NCBI GenBank assembly: GCA_027485575.1
Contig: JAIXQU010000059.1
Location: 1 to 51,219 of the forward strand
DNA from: Cytophagaceae bacterium
GTDB lineage: Bacteria; Bacteroidota; Bacteroidia; Cytophagales; Flexibacteraceae
Length of the DNA: 51,219 nucleotides
Direction of reading: 5' to 3'
Part shown: piece after piece, positions 8,883 to 18,600 of the stretch
Numbering within the stretch: the first letter of the stretch is position 1
Layout of the letters: each line of letters begins with the position of its first letter
Notes under the pieces: model-generated
The model's input: only the letters and a program-made list of their open reading frames with translations
The model's database searches: none
Told to the model about the DNA's origin: nothing
Translations under genes and position numbers: made by a program

Positions 8883-8919
8883 AAACAAAAAAACCGTCTT
8901 TAAGACGGTTTTTTTGTTT
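8883..8919 (+). terminator. Strong bidirectional terminator between the E2 gene and the XRE regulator
   Basis: A perfect 17-bp stem: the arm 8883-8899 pairs with 8903-8919 around a TTA loop. The core is ACCGTCT/AGACGGT with A- and T-rich arms. It serves the plus-strand E2 gene and the convergent minus-strand regulator. Confidence 0.9.
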
Positions 8920-8936
8920 GAAGGTCAATCTAAATC

Positions 8937-9278
8937 CTATTTGCCTTCAGACAATAAAGCTTCTAATTCCTTTATTTTGTCCATTGAAAGGCCTCTTAGA
9001 GTAGAAGTTAAATCCACCAATTCAGATTTCTTTAAGCTATGAAGAGGATGGTCTCCTTTGTCTTCCGATCTTGAATTTGGAGTCCATTCGAAAAAATCGT
9101 TTGGAGTACAATTCAATAGCGTACTCAATTTTTCAAGATAATCAACTCTTAAAAATTCGATGTCGCCATTGGCTAACTTAGTAGCAGTGGTGGGAGTAAA
9201 TCCGTTTTTTACCAAAAATTTGTAGGGTTTTCCAATGCCTCTTAGGCTGGCAACCCTTGTTAATGAAAATGATAGCAT
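8937..9278 (-). CDS. XRE/Cro-type helix-turn-helix regulator
   Basis: From the ATG at 9278 the product has 113 residues. The N-terminal part (about 1-65) is a Cro/C1-type HTH: GFTPTTATKLANGDIEFLRV followed by LEKLSTLLNCTPNDFFEW, the usual helix 4-5 ending of XRE domains. The rest is a short polar linker and a C-terminal helix (KSELVDLTSTLRGLSMDKIK) that may dimerise. An upstream ATG at 9308 lies inside the -7 box, so 9278 is the better start. It stands alone, convergent with the E2 gene, next to two tRNA genes. Its target is unknown. Confidence 0.75.
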   Translation of the reverse strand: MLSFSLTRVASLRGIGKPYKFLVKNGFTPTTATKLANGDIEFLRVDYLEKLSTLLNCTPNDFFEWTPNSRSEDKGDHPLHSLKKSELVDLTSTLRGLSMDKIKELEALLSEGK

Positions 9279-9305
9279 ATTCTGAAGTGTGAAAATTTTT
9301 CGGTG

Positions 9306-9313
9306 CAAAAATA
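9306..9313 (-). promoter_or_regulatory. -7 box for the XRE regulator
   Basis: On the minus strand this reads TATTTTTG, an exact TAnnTTTG match. Transcription near 9299 leaves about 20 bases before the ATG at 9278 and excludes the ATG at 9308. Confidence 0.55.
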
Positions 9314-9470
9314 TTTAATTTTTAAAAAACAATAAAATAGATACTAAATCTTTAGTTAGAGTTCATAATCTGGCACTTATATCTATTAAAAACTGGGATA
9401 AGCGAATCAAAAACTCAAATTGTTTTTTGCCTTTTTAATCAGGAATCGATGCAAAAGCAGGAGATAATCG

Positions 9471-9626
9471 ATGTTTGAAACAAGAATTTATCTAGTTGAA
9501 CCGAGGAATTTTAAAAGGTCAATTGCGATAATAAAAAGAGAAAACCGTACCCAAATTCAATATTTTGTTTCCTTCAGGCAATTTGGAAAAGAAGAATTGC
9601 CATATAAAACAGCGCATCTGTATTAA
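9471..9626 (+). CDS. Possible 51-residue small protein
   Basis: In the otherwise empty 9314-9700 spacer a 51-codon frame starts with ATG at 9471. It is preceded by AGGAGA (9459-9464) at a 6-base spacing, an unusually good ribosome binding site for this phylum. The peptide is basic and aromatic (MFETRIYLVEPRNFKRSIAI ... QYFVSFRQFGKEEL). I recognise no family. It could be a genuine small protein, a remnant or chance. Confidence 0.3.
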   Translation: MFETRIYLVEPRNFKRSIAIIKRENRTQIQYFVSFRQFGKEELPYKTAHLY

Positions 9627-9700
9627 ACACCGTTTTCAAAGGAACCCGAAATTTATTTTCCGTTTTTTCTTAATGTGCCTGGACTTATGGGCATAAAAAA

Positions 9701-9719
9701 AGCCCTGAAATTCAGGGCT
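9701..9719 (-). terminator. Intrinsic terminator of tRNA-Leu
   Basis: AGCCCTGAA pairs with TTCAGGGCT around one base as read; in practice the innermost pairs open to form the loop. On the minus strand a run of seven T follows. It lies just beyond the 3' end of tRNA-Leu. Confidence 0.8.
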
Positions 9720-9729
9720 CAATTTTTCG

Positions 9730-9813
9730 TACCAGGAGCGGGAATCGAACCCGCACGGCATTGCTGCCACAGGATTTTAAGTCCTGCGTGTCTACCAATT
9801 CCACCATCCCGGC
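9730..9813 (-). tRNA. tRNA-Leu (anticodon UAA)
   Basis: The minus strand folds as an 84-nt class II tRNA: acceptor GCCGGGA with TCCTGGT, D arm with GGTGGAATTGGTAGACAC, anticodon stem GCAGGAC-TTAAAATCCTG with anticodon TAA, a long variable arm, and a T arm with GGGTTCGATTCCC. The discriminator is A and no CCA is encoded. Confidence 0.95.
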
Positions 9814-9853
9814 ATCTTGTTCCTAGACCAAAACAAGAGGACCGAACAAAAAA

Positions 9854-9870
9854 GCCGACTTTAGGTCGGC
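9854..9870 (-). terminator. Intrinsic terminator of tRNA-Gly
   Basis: GCCGAC (9854-9859) pairs with GTCGGC (9865-9870). On the minus strand a T run follows. It separates tRNA-Gly from tRNA-Leu, so the two tRNAs may be separate units or partly read through. Confidence 0.75.
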
Positions 9871-9883
9871 CTATTTACTCTTG

Positions 9884-9956
9884 AGCGAAAGACGGGGTTC
9901 GAACCCGCGACCTCGACCTTGGCAAGGTCGCGCTCTACCAGCTGAGCTACTTTCGC
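9884..9956 (-). tRNA. tRNA-Gly (anticodon GCC)
   Basis: A 73-nt cloverleaf on the minus strand: acceptor GCGAAAG/CTTTCGC, D arm AGCTCAGCTGGTAGAGC, anticodon arm CGACCTTGCCAAGGTCG with anticodon GCC, and T arm GCGGGTTCGAACCCCGT. The discriminator is T and no CCA is encoded. Confidence 0.95.
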
Positions 9957-10137
9957 ATTCCTTTTTTCAAAGGGAGTGCAAAAGTATAACCTTACTTCTT
10001 TTTATCAAAAAAAAATTCAAAGTATTTTTTGGGTTTTAAATCCTGGGATTAATGGAGTCAATACCTAAACAGGGGCACCAAAAAAAATGGACATATTTCC
10101 GAACTAAAAAATGAAATTTGCCTCTTATTAACAGATC

Positions 10138-11628
10138 ATGGGATTTCGTTCAATTCTTGCCAAACCATTTGCCGCCTATGTGGTGTCTAAACAAAAATCC
10201 TGGATGCGTTTTGCCAGTCAGGCACAAGAAACTGTTTTTGAGTCAATCATAGAAAAAGCCAAAAACACAAAGTTTGGTAAAGACCATGGATTTGAATCCA
10301 TAAGAAGTCACGCAGATTTTGTAAAACAAGTTCCAATCCGGGATTACGAAGGTTTAAAGAGTTATGTTGAGGAAATTAAAGCGGGTCAATCCAATATTCT
10401 TTGGCCGGGAAAGCCACTCTATTTTGCAAAAACCAGTGGAACAACGAGTGGAACAAAATATATTCCCATAAGCAAAGATTCGATTGGAAACCATATAAAC
10501 GGAGCACGTGATGCTCTGTTGAACTACGTGCATCATAGTGGAAGGGCCTCTTTTCTGGATAAAAAATTAATTTTTCTTTCCGGTTCTCCAGAGTTGGAAA
10601 AAACTGCCGGCATTCATACTGGAAGGCTTTCCGGAATCGCCAATCACCATGTTCCTGGCTATTTGAGAAGTAACCAAATGCCGAGTTATCAAACCAATTG
10701 CATGGGTGATTGGGAACAAAAATTAGACAAAATCATTGATGAAACCCTCCATCAGCCAATGAGCCTCATTTCAGGGATTCCACCTTGGGTTCAAATGTAT
10801 TTTGATAAAATTCAGGAAAGAACAGGAAAAGAGATTAAAGACGTTTTTCCGGATTTTTCCCTTTTTGTTTACGGAGGTGTCAATTTTGAGCCGTACAGGA
10901 AAAAGCTTTTTGATTCTATTGGAAAGAAGATTGATAGCATTGAGTTGTTTCCAGCCTCGGAGGGTTTTTTCGCATTTCAGGATCTGCCAAATTCAGAAGG
11001 ACTTCTTTTGCTTCTGAATTCCGGTATTTTTTATGAATTCGTTCCGGCAGAAGAATATCACAGTCAAAATCCTACCCGGTTGACCATTGGCCAGGTTGAA
11101 TTGGGTAAAAACTATGCACTGATAATCAACAGTAATGCAGGGTTGTGGGGTTACAGCATTGGAGACACGGTAAAGTTTGTGAGTAAAAACCCGTATCGAT
11201 TGGTGGTTACGGGTAGAATTAAGCATTTTATTTCAGCCTTCGGGGAGCATGTGATAGGAGAAGAAGTTGAAAAAGCGATGAAGGAAACCTTACTTTACCA
11301 TCCTGAAGTTTCAATTTCAGAATTCACTGTTGCGCCACAGGTTACCCCGGATGAAGGACTTCCGCACCATGAATGGTTAATAGAATTTTCAACACCTCCA
11401 GCCAACCTTCCAGCCTTTGAAAGGCGGTTGGATGAAAGTCTTTGTAAGCTCAATTCTTACTATGATGATTTAATCAAAGGCCGGATTCTTACAACATTGG
11501 TGGTAACTTCTTTAAAGGCGGGTAGCTTTCAAAACTATATGAAAAGCCAGGGAAAACTTGGCGGCCAAAACAAGGTGCCCCGGCTAAGCAATGATAGAAA
11601 GCTTGCACAGGGATTAAAGGACCTTTAA
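10138..11628 (+). CDS. GH3-family (auxin-responsive-promoter-like) acyl-adenylating enzyme
   Basis: This 496-residue protein spans the GH3 family, whose plant members adenylate a carboxylic acid and join it to an amino acid. The family ATP/AMP-binding P-loop-like segment KTSGTTSGTKYIPIS lies near residue 98. The VYGGVNFEPY and FPASEGFFAFQ motifs and the YSIGDTVKF segment (near 343) are the adenylate-forming core. The GRIKHFISAFGEHVIGEEVE stretch is the hinge to the C-terminal domain. In bacteria the substrates of these proteins are unknown. It ends tail to tail with the sulfatase gene, sharing 4 bp. A membrane-bound sulfatase and a glycosyltransferase are neighbours, but the order gives no firm link. 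Confidence 0.85.
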   Translation: MGFRSILAKPFAAYVVSKQKSWMRFASQAQETVFESIIEKAKNTKFGKDHGFESIRSHADFVKQVPIRDYEGLKSYVEEIKAGQSNILWPGKPLYFAKTSGTTSGTKYIPISKDSIGNHINGARDALLNYVHHSGRASFLDKKLIFLSGSPELEKTAGIHTGRLSGIANHHVPGYLRSNQMPSYQTNCMGDWEQKLDKIIDETLHQPMSLISGIPPWVQMYFDKIQERTGKEIKDVFPDFSLFVYGGVNFEPYRKKLFDSIGKKIDSIELFPASEGFFAFQDLPNSEGLLLLLNSGIFYEFVPAEEYHSQNPTRLTIGQVELGKNYALIINSNAGLWGYSIGDTVKFVSKNPYRLVVTGRIKHFISAFGEHVIGEEVEKAMKETLLYHPEVSISEFTVAPQVTPDEGLPHHEWLIEFSTPPANLPAFERRLDESLCKLNSYYDDLIKGRILTTLVVTSLKAGSFQNYMKSQGKLGGQNKVPRLSNDRKLAQGLKDL

Positions 11629-13469
11629 GGCTGAGCGAGGCTGTTCTTAAGTAATCCTTGCCTGTAGTATTGAATTTCTGCAACCATAAGATTCCTGAGA
11701 TTGGAAGGCTCTTCAGCTGTTCCTTCCGGGTTCCAGAACCAATCTAGTTTTGGGTCATTGCCCATCCACGATAGGGTTCCATCAGGGTGTAAGAGATGAT
11801 AACTCTGGTCCTGAAAAACGATTGGAAAATCTTGTTTTTTTGAAAAAACCGATCCGCCCAACAGGTAATTGCTTTTTGTTTTTAAACCCAATAAGTCCAA
11901 AATGGAAGGCCTGATATCAATATGGCAAACATATTGACTGGTGTCTGCAACCAGATTTTGGGAAGGACAGAAAAAAAGTAAAGGCGTATCATTTCGTCCT
12001 TTAATGGATCTATATCCTGGTTCAAAATTTTCCTGGGTATGGTCAGCGGTAATTACAAACAAGGTTTTGCTGTACCAAGGTTGGTTTTTGGCCGATTTAA
12101 AAAACTCTTTTAAAGAATAATCTGCATACGCAATGGATTCGTGGATGGGCAAAGGTCCTTTTTTAAATTTTCCTTGTAGCGCATTGGGTATCGTGTATGG
12201 CTGATGTGAGCTTAATGTAAAAACAGTTGCTGCAAAAGGTTGGGTTTTTTTGTCAAGTTCATGGACAAGGTTTTGTAAAAAGGGTTGATCAAAAATCCCC
12301 CAATGGTTATCAAAATCCTTTTCCGGAGTCGGATACTGACTCATACCAAAATATTCCTCAAATCCCGATAGCCTGCTGGATAGGTCAAAAGACATAGTTC
12401 CATTTTTTCCACCATGGTAAAAACTTGTTTTATATCCCTTAGACAACAGTATTTTTCCCAGACCGTCTGTTTTTGAAGACACATACTGGGAATGCATAAA
12501 TGATTCATTCATCCAGGAGGGTAGGCCCATAAGAATGGAAGGTAAGGCATCTCTTGACGTTTTACCACTTGAAGAATGGTGAGGGAAATAAAGACTTGCC
12601 CCGGCAAGTGAATCCAGGAATGGTGAATAACTTATCTGGTTTCCTTCCAGTCCGGTATATTCTGTAGAAAAGCTTTCCAATATTATGATGACCACATTAT
12701 ATCCGGAAAGTGGGCCGCTGGTTCCAAAACCTGCTGGTTTAAGGAAACTTTTCATTTCTGCCTCTGAGAGCCATTTCTGGTCTGGCAAACGCTTTTCTTC
12801 ATTGGTTTTAAAAAGTAAAAACGGGGTATTTAGAACACCATTTCCGGCCTCTGATTGCCTTAAAGTAAAAGCATCTCCCGGTAAAAGAGGTTTTAGTTTC
12901 AATGAATTTCTTATTAGAAAAACAGAAATCCCAACCCAAAAAAGCAAGGAAGTTAGTGAGATATACCATTTGGTGTTTTTGGTCGGTGGAACCTTTGTGA
13001 AAGACGTAAAAAGGAGAAAGAGCAGAAAGAAACCAAACAGGGTCCAGGGCCAGAAGTTGAATAAAAGTTGGCCAGCCTGTGCTTGAATTTCAGAAGAAAG
13101 ATTGGTTAAAACCTCAAAAGTTGTCCGTCTTCTGTTAAACAGGAAGAATGGAATATCAGCCAGATTTAAAACCAAAAAAAGCCAGTTTCCAACAATAAAA
13201 AGCCATTTTATGAAAGTATAGTAAACTCCGTTCTTAGGAAAAGGAATCAAAACCAGAACAATGAACAAGAGGTTGATGCTAAAAATTGCTGACGAATCAA
13301 ACCGAATGGATAGCCAGAAAAATTCAAACCAATCCGGAAGGCTTTGTTTTGAGAAATTACCCCAATAAGTACAGATAAACAGGAGTCTCTGGATGAAATA
13401 AGCCAAAAAAACAAATAGAAGAGGTCTGGTTAGCCACCTTACATTTGCAGGAAATATCCAGGAAGACAT
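11625..13469 (-). CDS. LTA-synthase-like membrane sulfatase (phosphoglycerol/phosphoethanolamine transferase type)
   Basis: The 614-residue protein has about five N-terminal membrane segments (residues 14-35, 62-77, 86-108, 138-156, 169-187). A periplasmic sulfatase-fold domain begins near residue 257. E265 in IIILESFS is the expected metal ligand. T304 in SSGKTSRDALPS is the expected nucleophile, as in LtaS. HGGKNGTMSFD, DHTQENF and HIDIRPS are further active-site segments. Family enzymes move glycerol-phosphate or ethanolamine-phosphate from lipids to envelope glycans. In this Gram-negative-type cell the acceptor is unknown. It is transcribed away from the GT2 gene (29 bp between the starts) and converges on the GH3 gene with overlapping stops. 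Confidence 0.88.
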   Translation of the reverse strand: MSSWIFPANVRWLTRPLLFVFLAYFIQRLLFICTYWGNFSKQSLPDWFEFFWLSIRFDSSAIFSINLLFIVLVLIPFPKNGVYYTFIKWLFIVGNWLFLVLNLADIPFFLFNRRRTTFEVLTNLSSEIQAQAGQLLFNFWPWTLFGFFLLFLLFTSFTKVPPTKNTKWYISLTSLLFWVGISVFLIRNSLKLKPLLPGDAFTLRQSEAGNGVLNTPFLLFKTNEEKRLPDQKWLSEAEMKSFLKPAGFGTSGPLSGYNVVIIILESFSTEYTGLEGNQISYSPFLDSLAGASLYFPHHSSSGKTSRDALPSILMGLPSWMNESFMHSQYVSSKTDGLGKILLSKGYKTSFYHGGKNGTMSFDLSSRLSGFEEYFGMSQYPTPEKDFDNHWGIFDQPFLQNLVHELDKKTQPFAATVFTLSSHQPYTIPNALQGKFKKGPLPIHESIAYADYSLKEFFKSAKNQPWYSKTLFVITADHTQENFEPGYRSIKGRNDTPLLFFCPSQNLVADTSQYVCHIDIRPSILDLLGLKTKSNYLLGGSVFSKKQDFPIVFQDQSYHLLHPDGTLSWMGNDPKLDWFWNPEGTAEEPSNLRNLMVAEIQYYRQGLLKNSLAQP

Positions 13470-13498
13470 TAAGGATAATTAAAAATTGAAGCACAAAA

Positions 13499-14515
13499 AT
13501 GAAGGAAATACTTGAAGAACCGAATTTACCCTCGATTTCGATTTTTGTTGCGGCCAGAAATGAGCAAGAAAGTATTGGTATCTGTTTGGAGTCTTTAAGG
13601 AACCAGAATTACCAGGGCCGTTGGGAGGTTTTTGTGGCTGACGACCATTCTCAAGACAATACTTTTGAAATTGCGGCGCAGTTCTGTAAGCCGAATCCCA
13701 ATTTTTTTGTTTTACAAGTTCCTGATAGTGATGGAGATGTTCGTGGCAAGGCTCTTGCCTTGGGCATTATGGCTTCGAAAGCCCAGGCTGATATTTTTTT
13801 AATTTGTGATGCGGATATGGAAATGGGAAAAGGTTGGGCAAGCTCAATGGTGATGCAATTATTGGAAACGGAGGTTGGGATGGTAAATGGAACTACCACG
13901 ACAAGAGGCGAAAATATTTTTTCGATTCTTCAGGGGATAGATTGGTTGCTTCCCCAAGGAACTTTTGCCTGGCTCAGCCGGTTGGATATTACCTACACCG
14001 CCATGGGAAACAATATGGCCATAACCCGGAAAGCCTATGAATCAACAGGTGGATATTTAAATTTACCCTTTTCTTTAACAGAAGATTTTGAGCTTTTTAA
14101 GCATGCAAAAGCAAATGGGTTCAGACTAATACATTATTTCGATACATCCGTTTTGGGGTATTCTGAGTCAGAAAAAACCATTTCTGATTGGCTTAACCAG
14201 CATGTCCGGTGGATGGTTGGATTTATGCAATTGCCTTTGTCCCAACAATGGGTTTTTTATGGCCAGCTTATTTTTTATCCTTTATTTTTTATCTCTTTTT
14301 TTACAATCCAATCCAATTTCTCAACGATTGTTCAAATCCTTTTTTTGTTAAAAATGGTCTATGAGGCCTTTCTTCTTTCTACATTGGGGAAATGGAAGTT
14401 TATTTTGTTTCTGCCTGTATATCAGTTGACATGGTGGCCATTTTATTTTATTTGCCTTCTGAAGTTTAAGTTTACAGAAACGATTGTATGGAAGGAAAGA
14501 GTTTGGAAAAAATAG
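13499..14515 (+). CDS. Glycosyltransferase family 2, processive type, membrane-anchored
   Basis: The 338-residue product has a GT-A fold. The UDP-sugar-binding DDHSQDNT is at residues 48-55, followed by the DAD metal motif in CDADMEMG, the TEDFEL acceptor-base region and the QHVRW motif (QxxRW) seen in processive and ceramide-type enzymes. Two or three hydrophobic segments occupy the last 90 residues, with a short basic C-terminus. It therefore adds sugar at the cytoplasmic face of the inner membrane, to a lipid or a growing glycan. The divergent sulfatase-like transferase could modify the same envelope product; this is inference from neighbourhood only. Confidence 0.85.
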   Translation: MKEILEEPNLPSISIFVAARNEQESIGICLESLRNQNYQGRWEVFVADDHSQDNTFEIAAQFCKPNPNFFVLQVPDSDGDVRGKALALGIMASKAQADIFLICDADMEMGKGWASSMVMQLLETEVGMVNGTTTTRGENIFSILQGIDWLLPQGTFAWLSRLDITYTAMGNNMAITRKAYESTGGYLNLPFSLTEDFELFKHAKANGFRLIHYFDTSVLGYSESEKTISDWLNQHVRWMVGFMQLPLSQQWVFYGQLIFYPLFFISFFTIQSNFSTIVQILFLLKMVYEAFLLSTLGKWKFILFLPVYQLTWWPFYFICLLKFKFTETIVWKERVWKK

Positions 14516-14568
14516 ATTTTGCCCTTCAGCATTAAGCGCTCCTTAGAAAAAAACATCAACTTTGCATC

Positions 14569-15597
14569 ATGGCTACCACCCCAAATACAGTTTTAGAGGA
14601 ATTGCAAAAAGGCGTTTACCGGCCTTTGTATTTTCTTCAGGGTGAAGAGCCTTTTTTCATTGATCAAATTGTAAACTTTATTGAAGAGAATGCCCTTGAG
14701 CCTTCAGAAAGAAGTTTTAACCAGTTGATAATGTATGGAAAAGACAGCACAATGGGCACTGTAATGAACCAGGCAAGGAGATTTCCTATGATGGCCCAAA
14801 GGCAAATTGTTGTGGTTAGAGAAGCCCAGGAATTGGCAGATATTAACCGGCAGGACGGGCAGGAATTATTGATAAAATATGCCCAAAATCCAGTTCCAAG
14901 TACAATTCTGGTTTTTGCCCATAAATACAAAAAACTGGATGGCAGGAAGGAGCTTCCAAAAATTCTGGATAAAAAGGCCACCCTTGTTAATTCTGAGAAA
15001 ATTCCAGATTACAAGCTAAACGAATGGATTTCGGCATTTATCAAAGAACAAAAATTTTCAGCAGGTGCCTCAGCCATACAATTATTGGCAGATCATATTG
15101 GAAATGACTTAAGCAGAATTGCCAATGAAATAGAGAAGCTGAAAATCAGTTTGCCTTCGGGGGCAGAAATAAGCAAAGAAACCATTCATGAAAAAATAGG
15201 AATAAGCAAAGAGTTTAATGCATTTGAGTTTCAAAATGCATTGGCTTCCAGGAATTTAATGAAGTCGATTCAAATAGCGCAATATTTTGTGGCCAATCCG
15301 AAGGCCTCAAACATTATTCCCAATCTGGCTCTTCTATTCAATTTTTTTGTAAGGGTTTTGCAAATTCATGCCAATCCAAATGCTGGAGATGAGCAATTGG
15401 CTAAACTTCTTGGTCTGCGATCTTCTTTTATGCTTAAAGATTATAAAATTGCCAAAAGCAGGTTTAACACCCGGCAGACTCTTCATATTATTCACCAATT
15501 ACGGCTTGCCGATGGTTTTGCAAAAGGGATAGATTCTGGTGACCGGGATATGGAAGCCATTTATAAAGACCTTATTCTGCAGATAGTTCGCAGCTAA
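14569..15597 (+). CDS. holA: DNA polymerase III subunit delta
   Basis: The 342-residue protein has the length and pattern of HolA. The opening YFLQGEEPFFIDQIVNFIEE is the delta N-terminal AAA+-like signature. RQIVVVREAQEL and LVFAHKYKKLDGRKELPK occupy the RecA-like core, AIQLLADHIGNDLSRIANEI is the second domain, and a helical collar forms the C-terminus. Delta opens the beta clamp as part of the clamp loader. The candidate -7 box CAACTTTG (14557-14564) ends only 4 bases before the ATG, so the transcript may have almost no leader. It converges on tamB with a 13-bp gap. Confidence 0.9.
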   Translation: MATTPNTVLEELQKGVYRPLYFLQGEEPFFIDQIVNFIEENALEPSERSFNQLIMYGKDSTMGTVMNQARRFPMMAQRQIVVVREAQELADINRQDGQELLIKYAQNPVPSTILVFAHKYKKLDGRKELPKILDKKATLVNSEKIPDYKLNEWISAFIKEQKFSAGASAIQLLADHIGNDLSRIANEIEKLKISLPSGAEISKETIHEKIGISKEFNAFEFQNALASRNLMKSIQIAQYFVANPKASNIIPNLALLFNFFVRVLQIHANPNAGDEQLAKLLGLRSSFMLKDYKIAKSRFNTRQTLHIIHQLRLADGFAKGIDSGDRDMEAIYKDLILQIVRS

Positions 15598-15610
15598 GTA
15601 GATTTGTTTT

Positions 15611-18600
15611 TTACTTTGTCAGGCCTTCTTTATTCTCTAAAATAGCTGCTGATTTTAAAACCGAATCTGGTTCCTTTTTTGGCTTTTTGGGTGTCGTTTT
15701 TTTCCTTCTTTTTGGAAAAAGTTCTGAAAATTTATTGAAGCTCTGGGTAAAAAGAAAAGAACCTCCCTGTGTAGAGTTATTGCTATTTAAACCTGATAAA
15801 ATCAGGTTTTGGTTAATCCTATGAAACATTTTCACACGCCATGTTCCATTTTCGGTTAGCAAATATTCCAAGGTCCAATCGCCGGCTATGCTGAGTGCTG
15901 AGGCTTGATTCTGAGCGTTTGTAAAACCACCATCACGGGTCAGTCTCAGTTTTCCTTCCAAAAGGGAGTATGAAAACCTTAGTTGAAAATTGCTTATGGC
16001 AGATTGGCTCAGGCCATTTAAATCAACAGCCACTTCAAGGTTTTCGTCAAATTTACTTAGCCAGGAGCTTAATTGATTGGAAACCAAGTCACTAAAACTT
16101 GAATACGAAATATTAGAGGCCTGAACAAAATCGCCCATCGGAGCAAACATCCTGAAAATCATTAAACTAAAAACCTGGCGGTTTAGCTCCTGTTCATCCG
16201 TTGCTACCCTAGTTTGAAAAGCCTGGACATAGTAGTTTAAATCTGAGTTTTTGGGATAGTCTTTTATTTCAAGTCCAAGGGTAATGCTTGGTTTCAAGAG
16301 AAACTCTCTCAGATGCATACTTACAACTACCGGGTATCTTCTTTTGGCCTCTGGTTTTTCCTGAATTTGAGGGTCACTCGAGGCCAGTGGGGCAAGAGAA
16401 GCGTTTAGATTGTATTCCGCATGGATATCCATCACTCCTTCTAGAACAGGACCATTCCAGCTGATTGTACTCCCAGGTTTGATTTCAAAATCCTTGTTAA
16501 CCAGGTTATAGGTTGTGAAATGGTAGTCTCCTTGTTTAATAATGTATTGGCCAATCAGAGAAAATTCTCCTCGTGTGTCGATGGTCATTTTAATCTTACC
16601 AATTCCATTGGCCCTGATTATGTCACCTGCTTTTTTATCAAAGATGATTTCTCCATATGCATCTTCAGTTACATCAAGGTCAAATACCATTTTTATGCCT
16701 GTGAGTCTGACGTTGCCTACAGAGTCATCTTTGACTTTTGCTCTTTTTCCTCTATTGGAAAATGTGATAAAGGATTCTCCAAGGTCTTCACTGGTTTCTC
16801 CATCCAACGGGATATAGATTTTAGTGCCTTTATTGGTTCTTGCATTTGCTTTAATGCTGATGTCATCAAAGGAACCTGAAATCGATAGATTACCGGTACA
16901 AATTGCTGTGCCAAAATATAATTCTTCAGGTTTTTGCTTTATGTTAAAAATCAGGAACTGATTGAGATAACCGCTTAGATTAACATAAAAATCTCTAAAG
17001 TAATTGTGATTCAGAACCGCCTTACTTAAGGTTCCCGATTGACCAAATTCATCCCCAAGTTGTACGCCATTGGCATTGATTTCATTGGGTAAAAAATTCA
17101 CCTGATGGTTGAAATAGTAGGTGGTATTGAGATAGTTAATTTTTACCTGGCCTTCCTTGACAAACAACGACCCTATAACATTGGGTTTGGAGAAAGAACC
17201 ATTGACAATTAGGTCTCCGGAGGCAAGTCCTTTTAAGTTGGAAATGGAGTTTCCAATAATAACCTGTAAAAAGTTAATATTCAGGTTGTTAATTTTTGTT
17301 TTAACGTTTAATGGCAAGGCTTCTGAAGGCGTATAAAAGCCATTGAGCTCCAAAACTTTTTGTCCGTTTCTGACCAAACCACCCCACATTTCCAGGTTTT
17401 TTAGGCTTTGGTTCCAATCGGCTTTGCCTGAAAAGTTTCCTACAAGAAAGTCACGGTAGATAATGCTGTCCGCATGTATTTCACCTTCAAAAAGGGGTGA
17501 TTCATTCAGGTGGCTTATGTAAATTCTTGCATTGACAATGCCATTCAAATCTTCCTTGGTTACAGGCTTTAAGGTAGAAAGTCTAAAATTTGAGGCATTT
17601 ACAAAAAGCGTATCCTCAGGTTCTCCTGTCAAAAATCCCTTGACGGACAACATCTGGTCCTCATTTGATAAAACTACGTTATCAAAATTGATGGTCCCGG
17701 AATCTGAAATTTGAATTTGATTTTCTTCATTAATCTGCCAGTTCCGTTCCACCAGAGAAAGTGAGCTTTTTTCCAGATTTATCCTGATTGTTTGTGGCTC
17801 AAAAGAAACACCCCCGAAAATATTTGCTCTGTTGGTGGTGTTTTTCTGATTTCCCAGAATTTTGAATTTGATTTTTCCTTTGTCCCAAACTGCATCGAAA
17901 AGCATTTTTTCTGTCTCCAAATTCTCATTCCAAAACTGACTTTTTGAAAATACATACACCTCAGCCACCACATCTGGTTTATCCAGGGTTTTTATGGAAG
18001 AAATATCAATGTCAGTTTGGCTTATTACTTTTTCACCTATTCGTAAACTATCGATATGGGTATTGATCAAAGCCATCTCGGTATTTCCAAATTCCAATTT
18101 GGCGGTGATTTCGGTTTTTGGAGAGATATAAACAGGAAGGTCAAGGAGATTAAGCAGAGGGTTTAAATCCAGAAGATTAATTTCAGCATCTATATTGTAT
18201 TTGGAAAAAGCTTTGGGTTGCTTTTTTGCAAATTTTGAACTGTTTATTTCTACATCATTGGTTATTAACCGCCGGTATTCGTCGATAAGGTTTTTGGTGT
18301 CTTCAATCAGTTGATTGTATTTAAATTTGCCTTCAATCTTTGCCTCTGCAAGCTGAGATTTTAAGGAAAAGGTTTTGACATTATCCCTGATGTGGGATTC
18401 GATGGACAATTCGTTGAAATCAAGCCTTTCATCTTTATACAATACCCTTAGGTTTTTGATAAAACTATGTCCAAGAAAATTATCAAAATCAAATCCTTTG
18501 AAGTGCATAGATATTTCAGAAGAAACATCAAGTTGGTCGGGCGTTAGATTCAGCTGTTTAAAATTAGCCCTTCCCACGACAGCCTCAAAATCTACCACCT

